A stretch of DNA of 64,000 bases. Source: Chaenocephalus aceratus (Eukaryota; Chordata; Actinopteri; Perciformes; Channichthyidae). The notes under the pieces are model-generated. The model was not told where the DNA came from. It saw nothing but the letters and a program-made list of their open reading frames with translations, and ran no database searches. A program made the translations under genes and the position numbers. Shown here in pieces: positions 34,660 to 48,079 of the stretch. Numbering within the stretch: position 1 is the stretch's first letter; each line of letters starts with the position of its first letter. The stretch is taken from contig JAMFTG010000148.1 of NCBI GenBank assembly GCA_023974075.1, positions 71,001 to 135,000 of the forward strand, given 5' to 3'.

Positions 34660-35655
34660 AATGGATATAATGAATGCAATCCATAAGAGCAGCTTTTCAA
34701 ATGGACCTTTCAAGAATTTAAAAGGGACTTTAAAACGTTTGCATTTCTCAGAGCCGGCCTGCCACTCTGACAGCAGGAGAACGACGTGTGATTGTTCATT
34801 TTGCAGCAGGTACAGCGACTTCCTTCCTCACACGTGGCGGACCTCGTTATTCACCTGCAGCTCAAGTGAACTCCTGACAGGTGATACTTACGGACATTGA
34901 AATAAAACCCATAATCCTCATCGTAGAGTGGAGAGCCATTATATTCACATTGGCAGCGACAATGAGGATCATTTCATAACTCGATACCAGAAGTGGAGTC
35001 ACATATTTGATGACTTTAGACTCGACTTGGAACTCAAATGTATTGAAACCTTTATGAGCCCAAAGAAAACTGATATCAGTTCATTTCCAACACTTGATTG
35101 ACAGCATCCGAGTTGCAGGAGAGAACCATGTCAACAACATAGAGGCGAGCATCCTAGCAGATTGGCAATGAACGCTAAGAATGTGTTCAATAATTCAAAC
35201 ATTTTGTTGACAGATCCTGACAGAGTCATGACGATGCCCACTGAGTCTCACGGTTTCAGTGTTGAAACAAACTCCCAGGTTCGACATGTGAGTGAAGATG
35301 CAGAGGATTGATTAGAGTCATTGAGATCACAAACCTGTGTCACTGAGTGTGTTATGCACCTGAATAGTTTAAGGAATTGCTAACCCGACTTTTGGTCTTT
35401 AAGCATGGACAATGAGAATTATGAGAACTGCTCTCAGTTAGAAAAACATACCCAAGATTATTTAATTAACATATGTGGTGGTCAACAAACACGTTGTCAT
35501 GGCAGTGTGTTTGGTGACAGGAGGTTTTCTTCCTGATATTACCCAGCATGCACCTGTACAGTGATGGGATCACCTGAAAGCCAGTTGATACAGACACTGA
35601 GGAGGGAATAGTATCCGCCTCACAGAGCAACAATGACCTTAGACTTGACAACATC
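34660..35655. other. gene-free stretch
   Basis: No gene was recognised. The 79-codon frame at 34661-34900 has no family features. Confidence 0.45.
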
Positions 35656-36300
35656 TAAATCAATCAATCAATGTTTATTTATAGCCCAATATCACAAATG
35701 TTACATTCAGTGGACTTCACAGAATATCAGTATGACAATACGACACCCTCTGTCCTCAGACCCTCTGTCCTTAGACCCTCTGTCCGTAGACCCTCTGTCC
35801 TTAGACCCTCTGTCCTTAGACCCTCTGTCCTTAGACCCTCTGTTCTCAGACCCTCTGTCCTCAGGCCCTCTATCCTTAGACCCTCTGTCCTCAGACCCTC
35901 TGTCCTCAGACCCTCTGTCCTCAGACCCTCTGTCCTTAGACCCTCTGTCCTTAGGCCCTCTGTCCTTAGACCCTCTGTCCTTAGACCCTCTGTCCTCAGA
36001 CCCTCTGTCCTCAGACCCTCTGTCCTTAGACCCTCTGTCCTTAGGCCCTCTGTCCTTAGACCCTCTGTCCTTAGGCCCTCTGTCCTTAGACCCTCTGTCC
36101 TCAGACCCTCTGTCCTCAGACCCTCTGTCCTCAGACCCTCTGTCCTCAGACCCTCACATCGTACAAGGAAACACTTCCGGAGAAAACCCACAGTTTAAAG
36201 GGAACATGGGAGAAACCTCAGGGAGAGCAGCAGAGGAGGGATCCCTCTCCCAGGACGGACAGACGTGCAATAGATGCCGTGTGTAAATCGAAGAGATAAT
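35656..36300 (+). mobile_element. dispersed teleost repeat with a 15-bp array, copy A
   Basis: Left part: CAATCAATCAATGTTTATTT, AGCCCAATATCACAAATG, CAGAATATCAGTATGACAAT. Right part: CATCGTACAAGGAAACACTT, GGGAGAAACCTCAGGGAGAG, CCCAGGACGGACAGACGTGC. The right part recurs inverted at about 53340-53470, so this is a dispersed family. It carries no gene. The class (SINE-like or retroelement 3' end) is not determined. Confidence 0.7.
35746..36154. repeat. 15-bp minisatellite CCCTCTGTCCTTAGA, about 27 copies
   Basis: Perfectly in-register copies of CCCTCTGTCCTYAGA, with single-base variants (CGTAGA, GGCCCTC, TCTATCC). It is open on both strands because the unit is five codons long. It sits inside the dispersed repeat, exactly where the other copy at 53.5 kb also expanded. 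Confidence 0.97.
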
Positions 36301-36448
36301 ACATTTTACAGCATATAGACCGAATGTTAGGAAATGCATGTGTCTGTAATGAGAAGATGAATCCACGAGGACGTCAACAAATCTGTAAAAAAGACTTTAC
36401 CTTTACCCAAGTCTGAAGAAAACCTATTTTTGCATCAGTTCCTGGAAG
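36301..36448. other. spacer
   Basis: Nothing recognised. Confidence 0.4.
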
Positions 36449-36850
36449 CAGGGGCGGACTGGGGGGAAAAGTGGCCCGGGGATTAATTGACAGACAGGCC
36501 CACTTAATGCGCGGCATGTATCGGCCGGCCGGTGACGAAAGTATGTTACTTAACAAAAAACCCTGCATTTTATGTTATTTTGGACCATTATTCATATAGT
36601 AATCACATCACCTGAGCCCTTGAGTTGCCTCGAGCAAAATAGTTACAGCATATATTTAGTGATTTTAATGTTAAGATCATTGATGCAATAACATTTGGAC
36701 CCAATTTGCCTGACTTGACATGGAATAAAACATGGGCGTAGGAAGCATCCTCAATGTGGGTGAGACAATTTAACAGGGGGTGTGGGCAGGTGGTGGACCT
36801 CACCTCCTCTAGGGGGGTCCGGGGGCAAGCTCCCCCAGGAAGATTTGTTT
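36449..36850. mobile_element. possible hAT left end plus unclassified G-rich repeat
   Basis: CAGGGGCGGACTGGGGGG at 36449 looks like a hAT terminus. I found neither the matching right end nor a second copy of the flanking CCTGGAAG. Farther right, GGGGGGTCCGGGGGCAAGCT then CCCCCAGGAAG resembles another dispersed fish repeat. Both calls are by resemblance only. Confidence 0.3.
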
Positions 36851-37323
36851 TTTAAATGTTGAAGTTAAATGCAATCTGGTGCACTTTGAGAGCAAGTTAG
36901 GGACTAAATCTATGGATACATCTCTCAACACCCATATGAAACAGAACTGTAAACAGATTTACTTTTTCTTTCAACATTTATTTGAACAGCAAGTGGAGGC
37001 AAAAATGACTGCACCCAGAACAATAAACCTGCTAGCTAACTAGCCTAAACTCAGTAACAGAATGTGGGCAAAGTGTTGATATTACTTTCTGCAGATCTCT
37101 TCCATTTTAGGAATTGTGTGCCTGCTGCAATTAATCGTCTTTTAAAGAACCCCCTCAAATTAAAATCATGTATTAACCTTAGCATGTCAGCACCATGACT
37201 GAGCATTTACACTTTTAACTTGCAGTGTACCAATGACAGACAGGCAGACAACTGCTATCAGAGGAGAAGCTTCATTTAGCTGGTGCTTTGCGAGCTCAGA
37301 CACATGTGCAATATATTTGCGTA
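36851..37323. other. gene-free stretch
   Basis: Nothing recognised. Confidence 0.4.
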
Positions 37324-37331
37324 GCGTAGAT

Positions 37332-37736
37332 CAGGGGTGTCAAACTCAAGGCCCGGGGGCCAAATCCGGCCCTCGACTTCATTTTATGTGGCCCGCAAGA
37401 GCATGCAAAGAATATAATACGTTTATTATACGGTTACATGCCACTTTACAGAAGCAGGTTGCCCATAAACTACATTTCCCACAATGCATCTCGTTTTGTG
37501 ACATGCGCACGGAAGAGACTTGCAATTATTTGCCCTGGACTTCTGCTTTCAAACGTAGTTAGTTATTACCCTATCCGATAGTAATCCAATTCAGAGGCAA
37601 TAATGTAACATAATACATTATTTTATATAATTATATATTTATATATGTATATTTTATTTATATAGTTACAACCAGCCCTTTGAGTGCAACCATAATGCTA
37701 ATGTGGCCCGCGATGAAATTGAGTTTTACACCGCTG
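37332..37736 (+). mobile_element. hAT MITE, CAGGGGTGTCAAACTCA family, copy 3
   Basis: The left end is CAGGGGTGTCAAACTCAAGG. The right end is a decayed inverted copy (ACACCGCTG). The 8-bp duplication GCGTAGAT is exact (37324-37331 and 37737-37744). Orientation is the same as copy 2. Length is 405 bp. Confidence 0.92.
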
Positions 37737-37744
37737 GCGTAGAT

Positions 37745-38690
37745 GAACAGTAAACTGGGACTTCACTTCACTTTACTTAAGCTAGTTATTCTGCCAAGCA
37801 AACAAATAAAATATGCTGCACCTACCTTTCTGAAATGTCCACTTGTTGCTGATTCTGGTGAACAAAAGACTTCTGTTTTGCTATTCTGAGACAAGCGTCA
37901 GCTGAGTGTCTCCAATGTTTCCTCAAATTGATAAATATTATCCAAACTTCTACTGTACGGTCCCGTTGGGAGGTGGTAACTACATGGATGCTACAAAAAC
38001 ATGTATTTATTAAAGTGTAAAAGTGTAAACAATGGTTGATATTTTTACATCTGGATAATTTCTCGTGATGCAGATCCACGGAAATGTATGGGTTTTCTTT
38101 ATCCCATGTGCAAGCGCCTTTTTTCTGTAAACAAACCAAATAAATTAGCCAAAAAACTTTTACTGTCAACAACTGTTACCCTCCTCTGAAGAGACGTGTG
38201 TTATTTGCAACACGCTGTCCGTGAAGTCAGGTCCAATTCAACCTGCAGATATTGATTGATATTAGATAAATAATTAAACTCAAAATACGACACTGCTCAG
38301 AAACTTTCTTACCTCACAGTGGGAACGTGTTTATATCCTGGTTGTTGTCTCGGTGTGACACAGACTTTGTTTTCCAGCTTCAGAAGAAAGCAGCAGTGTG
38401 AAATATTGATCACACCGCCATTGTTCATTCAGAACCAGCGAGAGCTCCGCCTCTCCTCCAGAGGGGACTCTCTCTCTGGGTCGCCTCCTCACAGCAGGGC
38501 CAGAAACACAGCGGGCGGAGACTCAAAGTCCGGCTCAGGGACCCTTCAGCAGCAGCACGTTGTCCTCCGTCCCATCAACATGTGTCCTTTCACCATTTTA
38601 ACAAGGTGCTAGAGATGGTTTAAGTTCTGCAAAAGAGCTCCAACAAGCCGTGTAGGACAGAGAGTGAATACACAGACTATACAGAGATGC
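37745..38690. other. gene-free stretch
   Basis: No gene was recognised. The frames at 37822-38172 (minus) and 38319-38612 (plus) show no family features. Confidence 0.45.
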
Positions 38691-38699
38691 TGTGAGAAA

Positions 38700-38818
38700 C
38701 CAATGTGAGTTTGGATCATTGAACAATGTAAATCTATTCTAGTCGACCTCAACGATGGAATTATGATCAGTAGAAATGGCCATGACTCGTGACCTTTCAG
38801 ATGAGGTTGGGAACCACT
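38700..38818. mobile_element. possible hAT-Charlie-like right-end fragment
   Basis: GAGGTTGGGAACCACTG (ending about 38818) is the inverted form of CAGTGGTTCCCAACC-type termini seen in Charlie-group MITEs. No left end is visible. Confidence 0.35.
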
Positions 38819-39027
38819 GGTCTATTATCATTAGCTACGATGCTACACCCTGCTCATGCTAACGTGTGTGAGTAAATATATTGTTATCAAGTGTAACTCA
38901 AATGTACTATTGATTATTTTTGAGACAATGAACATAACTTTATTATATACTGTAGAGAAGCGAGGGTTCGTAGCTGCTAGCTGAATGACTATAAACATGT
39001 TTAGGATACATAATAAATAAACAACAT

Positions 39028-39472
39028 ATGTATGTCATGACCGAAAGAACGAGATCGCGGATACAAGCGGCCGAGATGGGTTTCCTCCGCCGGGTGGCTG
39101 GTGTCTCCCTTAGAGATAAGGTGAGAAGTTCGGTCATCAGGGAGGGACTCGGAGTTGAGCCGCTCCTCCTTCGCGTCGAAAGAAGCCAGTTGAGGTGGTT
39201 CGGGCACCTAGTTAGGATGCCACCTGGGCGCCTCCCTAGGGAGGTGTTCCAGGCACGTCCAGCTGGGAAGAGACCAAGGGGTAGACCTAGGACCAGGTGG
39301 AGGGATTATATCTCTTCGCTGGCCTGGGAGCGCCTTGGGATCCCCCAGTCAGAGCTGGTTGATGTCGCCAGGGAAAAGAAAGTTTGGGGCTCTCTGCTGG
39401 AACTGCTACCCCCGCGACCCGACCACGGATAAGCGGGAGAAGATGGATGGATGGATGGATGGATGGATGGAT
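39028..39472 (+). mobile_element. RTE/Rex3-like LINE 3' fragment with (GATG)n tail
   Basis: A frame at 39028-39432 (134 codons) matches the C-terminal tail of RTE-type fish LINEs: AAEMGFLRRVAGVSLRDKVR, SQLRWFGHLVRMPPGRLP, RGRPRTRWRDYISSLAWERL, ending LLPPRPDHG and stop. It is followed by GGAGAAG and a (GGAT)n run at about 39444-39470. Rex3 elements of the RTE clade are described as ending in GATG repeats. The copy is severely 5'-truncated. The reverse-transcriptase and endonuclease domains are missing, but the remaining frame is unbroken, which suggests a fairly young insertion. Confidence 0.82.
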
Positions 39473-40373
39473 GTACAAGGATGTAGGCAAGCTTAACATC
39501 TTGCACACATAGCACTTTGTCTGCGCAGTTAGTGGATGTTTTTCTTTCCACATATTTGCTCTATAGTTTCAGAAAGGTCCCTTAACCACAAAAGCTAAGA
39601 GCAGCGTTTTCTGTCAGACGTTACCCGCTGAAAAGAAGAGGTCAGTGATCAAAACAAGCAGCTCTCCACCTCTCTAAGTCCTGACCTAAGGGCGTTGCTC
39701 TGATTGGATGAGAGGAGGAAAAGCAGCTGATCTCAACTCTTAATCCGGAGCCAACAGGTGATCTGAATAACCTGCAATCAACTCAGGGCAGAGACTCTGG
39801 ATCACGAGGGGAACGACAACAAGTGTCAAAGAATGAAGAGCTGCCACGGCTTTAATGTCTAAATAAATGTACTTGAAACAAACAGAAGCAAAGCACCTGA
39901 AACAGAAGCAGTCACAGTTTATTTGACATGCAAAGATGATTTCAGGACAAACCCACGTGATGTGATCAAGTTGTCTTTTTTAAAGTCGTAGCTTTTATAT
40001 GTTACATGATTTTATTTACGTCAAATACGATTTGCCGCACCGTACTTCCAGTTTGGACCGGCCTCGGTATGATTCACCATCTGAATTGATTTGTGCAGGT
40101 CTGTGTTAAACTTCACTGCCTGCATGTGTCTGTGAGCCAGCGTGAGGCTCCCGGCAGGAGGGGAATGCACAGAGCTGCTCTTATTTGTTCAGGTGTGGCG
40201 ATAGACATCCAGCGAGGAGAGAGAAATAATAAGCCATATTCCTCCGCCTGACACCGGGCTCCTGGGACAGAAACAGTAACCTAATTATAGAGGTGTAGCA
40301 CGTCATGCTGTTAGTAAGCTTATTGAATCATGAGTCAGCCATGCCTCGTTTATATTGGCTGTAGAAAGACACA
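39473..40373. other. gene-free stretch
   Basis: No gene or element was recognised. Confidence 0.45.
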
Positions 40374-40381
40374 TGTAGGAG

Positions 40382-43169
40382 CGGTGTTGGGTGTAACGCG
40401 TTACAAAAGTAAGAGTTACAGTATGTATTACTTTGTGCTGTAACGAAGTAATGTAACGCATTACTAATGAAATGTGGGTAATATATTACCCGTTACAATG
40501 AACACATTTTAACCCGAAATGAATTAAAAAACAAAATGGTGTTTTGTTTTTTAAGAATGTACTAACATCGCGAGACATTCCGACACCAGAGACAAATTGT
40601 AAACCTGGTGTTTACCCTGCAGGCTTCACGTCGGGATCTACGGGGGCATATAGGCATGCATTACAGTTGAATGTTATGCACCCGCCTCTATTCAAAAAAG
40701 AGAACGGAGCGAAAAATACAAACGACAAATTGTGTCAGGTGCGCGTGCCCTGCTCCGCTGCGCGTGTATCATTTCCAAAGTGCCTCCACAGCAGTGACAC
40801 ACATCTGTGGATAAGCATGTATACGAAAGTGGTTAAAGCAACCATCACTAAACGCCAGCAACACTGCATCTCCTGCAGACAGTAGCAACAGGTCAGATGG
40901 GGACGTCACGTGACCCTCCGTTGTGGACACTGGCTTACTCCCGCCTGACTCGCCGCCCTCGCCCCCGGAGCAGCAGTCCTCGTCGCAGCTCGTGGTATAA
41001 AAATAGACAATGGAATATTCATGTAAACATGTTGCCATGCCTGTAGAAATGTAGGGTCAAACATAATGCATACAATAGCACAGATGCCTTCACCACGAAT
41101 GGCTACAAAACTCATATCCCAAGTTTATCAACAAGCTGATGTTGCAGCTGAAATGATCTCCAGGTCACAGAGTCAACCTCACATGATGTGATCCAGTTTT
41201 CAAGCACAGTAAATATTCTCTTCCCAGAGTATATGATGGGACCAAAGTGATGATTTAGTACATGGTTTTAATAATACTTTTGCTTTTCAATGTTTGCCAT
41301 TTCACACCATGAGCTGGTGATGTGCCTTGATTTACAATATGTTCTCATTTATTTTATCTGTCGCCTACAGCTTTGAAGCTTTGCCACAGTCCACTTTCGA
41401 CTATATGAAATATTTCAGGACTACACTTTTAACTTGAAATGTTCTCACTGGCTTGGTTCCAAAACATAACAAATGCCATAATCTGTTCATTGGGGACCAT
41501 CAATGCTATTTTTCATTGCTGTTGCCGACCACTATTGCTCATGTAAACCAACACCCGCTCACTCCCTAAGCGTCCAGGAGCGACGTTTGGTCCGTGGCGT
41601 GCAGTTGTGACGCTCCGAGGCTCCTTCAGCGTCATAAAGGGACGCACATAGCTTTCAACTGATTGCAATGTATTCCCATCTGCGGCGGGATTTGACGCTC
41701 ATGGAAGCACGGCATTCGTTTGTGTCGGCTGCCCTTAAAGGCAATGTGAGCGTCCATTCCCATTGGATAACGGAGAATTGTACACCCGGAAGTAAGTATT
41801 CCCCTTACTGTCGATTGATTTTACAGTGATATCTGCACTACTCATCGACTAAAACACACCAGATTATCCTTGTTAATTACACAACATTGATTGGTTTAAA
41901 TTGTGTGCAATGCTTTTGTATTTTTCCCCTTCGATTCGGAGAAACAAATGTTTTTTCGGAGTAAAGGATGGCAGGAGACACTACACTACCCAGAATCCCC
42001 AGCTATCGTTTAGTTTGTTTGATAAACCCCGTGATTAGTTCTCAAGCTGTGATTGGTTGACCGCCAACTGCATTCCATATGAAAAAAAACGTTTCGTAAA
42101 AGATAAAATCATACTTTATTCAGCAGTGCTTGCTTTACTCTTTGAAAGTCATCACATGAATGCATTGTAATAAATGGTTCGGCTGCATTAAATATGTTAC
42201 ACATCTGTCGTGTAGTTCTTTATTTATCTCCAGAGATCGGGCTCAGAATAGACCGGAAACTATTCTTTTACCGTTCTGTTTTAATTTCACAATAAAGTTA
42301 GTAGTCATATTTTGTTTTGATATTATTGTTTTTTATTAACTACTAGACGCTGGGTCATGTTAAGACCATCTTTTCTGTGTTGCTGTGGGTTTTTTCCATC
42401 ACTTTTGTGTTACAAATATCAAAACAATAGCTAAATATATCCGTCGTAAACTAAACCAGAAACAGCAGTATATTTTATTTTGTTAACACTGTAATCTTGA
42501 CAGCTTTTGAACCCAAACCACCTACTGGTTAAAGCACGTTATTACACGTTTAGAGTAATGCAATGCAGGTAGATTGTGTTGCTTTTTAATGACTGTTTAA
42601 AATGCCTTTTTCTTAATGTCTTTTGCTCATGTAAACCTGCTACTGCTGCGCCCCTGTAACCTCAGAGGCACCCGGAGTCATGTTGTTCTGGAGCCGGGCC
42701 ATGCACACGGCCACATACTAAACAGAGCCCATTCCGTGTCCTGTTAGTGTTTACTTCCTGTCTGCCTTCTTCTGGTGATTTATCTGACGTCCAGCGCTCC
42801 GTCTTTTCCTTTCTCTTTCTTGATCCTCCGTAGCAACCTTCATTATAGTCCTTGACAGCGGTCTGGTATTAACAACGTGTCACATGTTAAGAATTTGAAT
42901 CAGAATTTTGTATTCAACTAAGCCGTGTAATAAAAGTTGTTAGTAGCCTTAAGGGCCTACACAGTTATCGCCCTTCACTGGGTGTATAGTGAGCTGCACT
43001 AAACTACATTTTAGCATTTCAAATACCTAGCCATTCTGCTGCGGTTATTTTGGTGAAGGTAACTAAAAAGTAGTGTAACTCATTAAATTTCAGAGAGAGT
43101 ATATTGTAATGTAACTTAATACTTTAAAAAGACAGTAATATGTACTGTATTACATTTTGCCCAACACTG
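40382..43169. mobile_element. large hAT-like element, 2.8 kb, no transposase
   Basis: The left end is CGGTGTTGGGTGTAACGCG. The reverse complement of the right end is CAGTGTTGGGCAAAATGTAA. TAACG/GTTAC subterminal motifs lie near the left end and GTAACT/GTAATG ones near the right. Flanks TGTAGGAG (40374-40381) and TTTAGGAC (43170-43177) match 6/8, an aged duplication. No long frame resembles a transposase. It contains a GACGCTC/GAGCGTC-rich block at about 41560-41780 that may be a nested insertion. Confidence 0.65.
41560..41780. repeat. possible nested repeat inside the 2.8-kb element
   Basis: Dense GAGCG/GACGC/GCGTC words in both orientations differ in composition from the AT-rich surroundings. 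Borders are uncertain. Confidence 0.3.
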
Positions 43170-43177
43170 TTTAGGAC

Positions 43178-43660
43178 AGAGCTCCTCCAAGCAGGTACGC
43201 AAAATCCGTTTTCATAATGCTGATTTACTTTGATGGAGAATAACCTCCATTCAAGTCTGCGATAAAGTCGGGGTATTTATATTTCATCTGATTTTTGGGT
43301 TGGTTCCAAAATGCTGTGACGTACAGTAAGACGCCAGCTGAAAGCACCTCAAACAGAAGCACTCCGTCCTGCTTCCCGTTACTCATCTTCGTCACTGACA
43401 AACTGCTCTCCCTCTGACCCGGGCGTTCTTCAGAATCCAAGGAATTCTCCACGGCACCAGCTGGCGTACCACTTGTGCCGGTTTGATCCTTTGGCAGGCT
43501 CCCCGCTTCTGTTTTAAGTGTATTTTTGGGATATTACAAAGATTGTGATGTTGCCCACAGTAATGTTGGGGAGATGTGTCATCTTGCTTCTGCTCGTTGT
43601 CACTTCTCATTAGTTTCTCCTTAAAATGTTTGCAGAGTCAAACACTTAGTTTGGGGTCAG
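43178..43660. other. gene-free stretch
   Basis: Nothing recognised. Confidence 0.4.
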
Positions 43661-43666
43661 GGGGGG

Positions 43667-43672
<6 letters not shown>

Positions 43673-43699
<27 letters not shown>
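43673..43699. repeat. (TG)n microsatellite
   Basis: About 13 TG dinucleotides. Confidence 0.95.
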
Positions 43700-43700
<1 letters not shown>

Positions 43701-46700
43701 GTGTTCGTGCTTACACCTCAGTGGAGGGTAATTATTAAGAAGCCACAAGCTGGAGTAGTTTTTCCCTCATTTCAATTTCTCTAGATTTTGGGTTTTATAA
43801 CACGGCCTGAATTCAGTTTGATAATTCTCACAATTACGTTCAATAATGCAAAAGCGACTTTTATGGCTTCCTGTTAAACCACGAGCCTGTTTTTCAGGTC
43901 TCAGGCTCGAAAATGTCATTCCCAGAACAAATGACCATATCTTCCCTTCTAAACGGGTTACATTAATAATCTGTTTTCTCAAAGCAAGGTTAACCTGTGA
44001 GTTGGATGTAGAAAAGTCAGAATCAATAGATGTTTTTATTTTAAAGTAAATTCAGATTGAACAAAAATTGTAAATATATGTCCGTCCAAAAAATTTTTTT
44101 TTACTTATAGTGAAAACTAACCTCGAATGATGGGATAGACTAAAAGCTTTAGGAATTAAACTACAACATATAATAAGTACCCTGTATCAAGATTGATGCA
44201 AAAAAAGTGATTTGACCTTTTAGATAGATTTAGCAAAAAAAAACACTTCTGGGGTCATTTGGGTGGATTTTCCATATCTCTGGCCCCCTTGCTCGATTTT
44301 GCTGATTGACATCTCTTTCTGACCGTCAGAGCCAATGGAATCGAGGGAAACTCCCACATACCCTTATTTGGTAATGTGTGTGTGTTAGATTGACGCATAT
44401 CCAAAACCGGAAGCTGCGATAACTCTGGTGGCTACCATTAGCAGCTAACGTTTACTCTCCGATTTTTACATAAAATTGAATTATGGATTATAAATAAAAA
44501 ATAATTATTCACAGAAACATTATCAGCCTATGGATTAACCGATTCAGCCGAGTTTTTTCTCGTTTAATGCCATTGAACACGTCTTTTGATCAGATTGACA
44601 GCTAGTGAGACGATCTCCCGTGAAAGCTACGTAAAGGTACGTGTTGTGATGTCTGTTTTTGCTTCCCCTGTCCGAGTCCGGATCACTCAGTGATGATACT
44701 ATATCCCTAAATAATCCGTGGAACCTCAGCTTTAATCGGATATCTTGTATGTGCAGCTACGATAAGTAATAAGGGTACTTTTATCTTGAGTTCTGTGCCA
44801 AAGTGCGTTAGCATTTTTCGCTAAGGGGTCATTTAGATGCTTCTTATGAGACTTGTGTTTTGTTTGGTAAGAATGGTTTGTATCGTCAGTTAGCTGAGAT
44901 TCTTCCCGTTAATCTGGTAAAACACATTAATAGGTTATTAAATATTAAGATGCCCTGAGACACTGTGTCGTGAAAAAAAAAAGAAGCTTTGGGGCTTAAC
45001 AGAGAACTTTCCGAAGTACATGCACATGAATTGTTCCGTGTTTTCTTCGATGTGTTATCCAGTACAACACGATGCAAAGCAGAGCCTCACAGACCCTGCA
45101 GGCATGATAGAAAAACATATATAGTATATATTTATCTCTCCTTTCTATTAATTAGAATTTTAGCTCATGCAAATACCTTGTTTACGCTGCTGAGGCAAAA
45201 CCACTTCTCAACACGGATCAATAAAGTCAATCTGATCTAATATTCCTGGCAGTGTCTTTAATGTGAAGTGAGAGGTGTGTGAGGTGAACATGAACAGTTT
45301 TCTAGTGATTGGAGAAAGTCAAAACCAAATGCAGATGAGTTCAATAAAGTTAAGGCTATCAGAAAAGGGTATATTATCTTTTGAGAGCCATTATTGTTAT
45401 TGTGTGTCCTGTCCTTCTCCTGAAGTCGGTTATAACCACTAACTATTCACTACAAATGATGTAAATAAAATCCTGTCTGCCGTTCCTGGCAATCTTCCAT
45501 TCTCGTTCTATGTGCTACTTCGGTACAGTATTGAGGAATGCACGACATCCCTCTTTGTGTATTCTGTTTTCAAAATGAAGATTGATGGGGAGGTTCTGTC
45601 TGCCTCTCCCTGTTCGTCTCTTCTCTTTCCGCCTCGATGCCTCGCTCCTTTCCCTCTCACACTTTCTTTTCGGGATTCTTCTCGTTCTCCCGCGGAGGCG
45701 TCGTGGCACCGTTACCTGGTGTCGCACTCTTGACTTCCTTCCCTTTGTTATCGGCAGTACACAACAGTGCTGTCTGGGGACGCTGCATGGCTTAGGGACA
45801 TAATTTTTACCCCGGAATAAAAGCGGAGCAACAACACATGATTAAAGATGATGCCTCTCACGGCGTGATGAAAGGTGCTCAGACTCTCGGTGACAGGTCG
45901 AGCCATGCACACAGCTAATTGACGCTGCAATCTCACCACAGTATCAGGCAGTTCACACCGTCAGCGAGCTTATTTATCCTCCGGGGTGTAACGTGGAATT
46001 AATTCCTGTTATAATACATCACGTCCATTTAGTGGTTGCCCTGAGTGATGACAGAGAGGCCAGTTATTGTCATGTTTGTTTTGTTCAAGCTGTCTGAATT
46101 AGATGCTTTTCTCGGTTCTGTCAACCTCATGTTTGCAAAACAAGCCTTCAGACTTAATTAGTTTTTTAAATTGATCTGATTCAGTCAAGGGCATCTTCCT
46201 TTCCAAACCAACATTTGAAGAAAAGGTTAGTTGAGGCTCTGTTTCTCCAATGATTCAAAGCCATTCAGTTCACTACTAACTGCTGCTGGGGTTAACAGTG
46301 CTAATGGAGCTTTTACCGAATCAATAGAAAAAAACATTCACAATACTGAACTGCTTAATGCACATGTGTTTACTTAAGTATTGAAAGCGGCTGAGAGAAT
46401 CGCACAATCATAAACCATCAAATCAAGTTTTATTTAAAAACGATTTTTGGTCGAGCCAAAATGTATAAAAGCAAATAGAAAAGACAAGAATGTATAAGAG
46501 AAATATAAAGACGAAACACAGAGAAATGTCAGAGGTCATGCTCACCATAATCACAATATAAATAGTTCCTCAAACAAACCCTACGGCACTTCTCCGCCCC
46601 TCCCCCTCACCTCACGTCTGTCTGTGCGGGAGAGTGTGCGCGCGTGTTTACGAGAGCCCTTTCAACTGATTAAATATGTGAATATTTAAAAATGACAATT

Positions 46701-48024
46701 CTCCCACAGCTGCAGCCCGTCGACGGGTCTGATCCTGAGGGAGGCGCCAAGCTGTTCCTCCAGCATTCAGCTCCACGCGCCGCGCTGCACGAGGAGGCTC
46801 CAGCGCCGCGGAAGGGACTCCATGCATTTGTACAATCTGATTTTCCCCCTCAAATACAGAGCGTTCGGCACGTTTCACACGCGTACAAGAGAGGGCGGTC
46901 CCAGTGGGCCGTGGAGTGTTTGGCTTTCAATTAGTTTACCTCTCCTTCCTCCTCATGGCTTTGCCTCGGTGTGATGGCGGCGATCAAGCGAGGTGTCTTT
47001 GGCGACATCACCCCCATGCGAACATGCAGGTCTTTCAGATGAGTTAGAGCAGGAGAAAGCAGTGCACACAACGGGGTCGGCATATCATCACGAAAGGTCA
47101 GGCACATCCGATTTGCTCACATGCAACATGTATAGGCAATGTAAAAGATGAGTGTGCACCTTTGAGCATACATGACTTCCTCGTTGGTGCTTATTAGCTG
47201 GAGCCTTTGCTCGAGCTGAGGCATCGTGCCAAGCCTACCTTTGCTGTCTCTTATTATTACTGGCAGGAGAGATGGTGCTCTTGCCCCGAGCTCTTCGTTT
47301 TTTCTCCAAAGCAAACAGACAGATGTCATTTAAATAAAAACACTACTATTGCATATTGACCAGAGGGTACTTGTTTGTTTACTTGCATTCAAAACTGAAT
47401 GTTGAATTGCCACGTTAACAAAGGTTGTGGCTGCCGATTGTGGAGTCCTATAGTGTCTATTGACTGATAGTAGTTAGACTAGTATATTTACTTTTACTTT
47501 AGTAGGATCTGTTTTTAATTTTTGTATTACTGCACATTTTATTCCATTTCATTTCTATGTAAATATTGCTATATTTTACTATATCTTTTTTTAATTATAG
47601 TTTTTCTAAATACTTCTCTATCTGTGTTTTACTTTATGTACGCACCACGACACCAAGTCAGATTCCTCGTACGTGTCAACCTACCTGGTGATAAACCTGA
47701 TTCTGATTCTGATCAGTATTGTCCAGCAGTTAACGGCGTGGCATCAATCTTCGTCATTCTCGACCCGATGCAAACACCGAAATATGGGACTATTGCTTTC
47801 AAACGTTGGCAAAAAACACACACTTTTTTTTTTTTGGATGGCTCACTGAAGCTCATGTGCACGTGTGTGAGTAAGCACACCCCCCCCCCTCCACCTTTGA
47901 GGTGCAGCTGAGCCTTGGAGAGCCCCCCCACTGAGCCCATCTGCAAGCTGACCCCACTCATCGGCCTTGCACTTGGATCAGGCGTGCACCAGAATCGCTC
48001 CACTCACTCTCTGCCTCGAGTGTT

Positions 48025-48030
<6 letters not shown>
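43700..48030. other. long gene-free stretch
   Basis: No coding exon, RNA gene or delimitable element was recognised in 4.3 kb. Short frames (43846-44049, 45582-45803, 46692-46934, 47522-47911) have no family features. GC-richer patches around 45930-46080 and 46620-46990 could be regulatory, judged from composition only. Confidence 0.45.

Positions 48031-48033
<3 letters not shown>

Positions 48034-48058
<25 letters not shown>
48034..48058. repeat. (CA)n microsatellite
   Basis: A short CA run, followed by CGCACGCACACGCAACACACAC. Confidence 0.95.
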
Positions 48059-48062
<4 letters not shown>

Positions 48063-48079
48063 GCACACGCAACACACAC

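Noticed and set aside
35633..36286. SDPLSLDPL-type repeat proteins here and at 53222-54446
   Set aside because: Translations of the 15-bp minisatellite. Frames are open on both strands.
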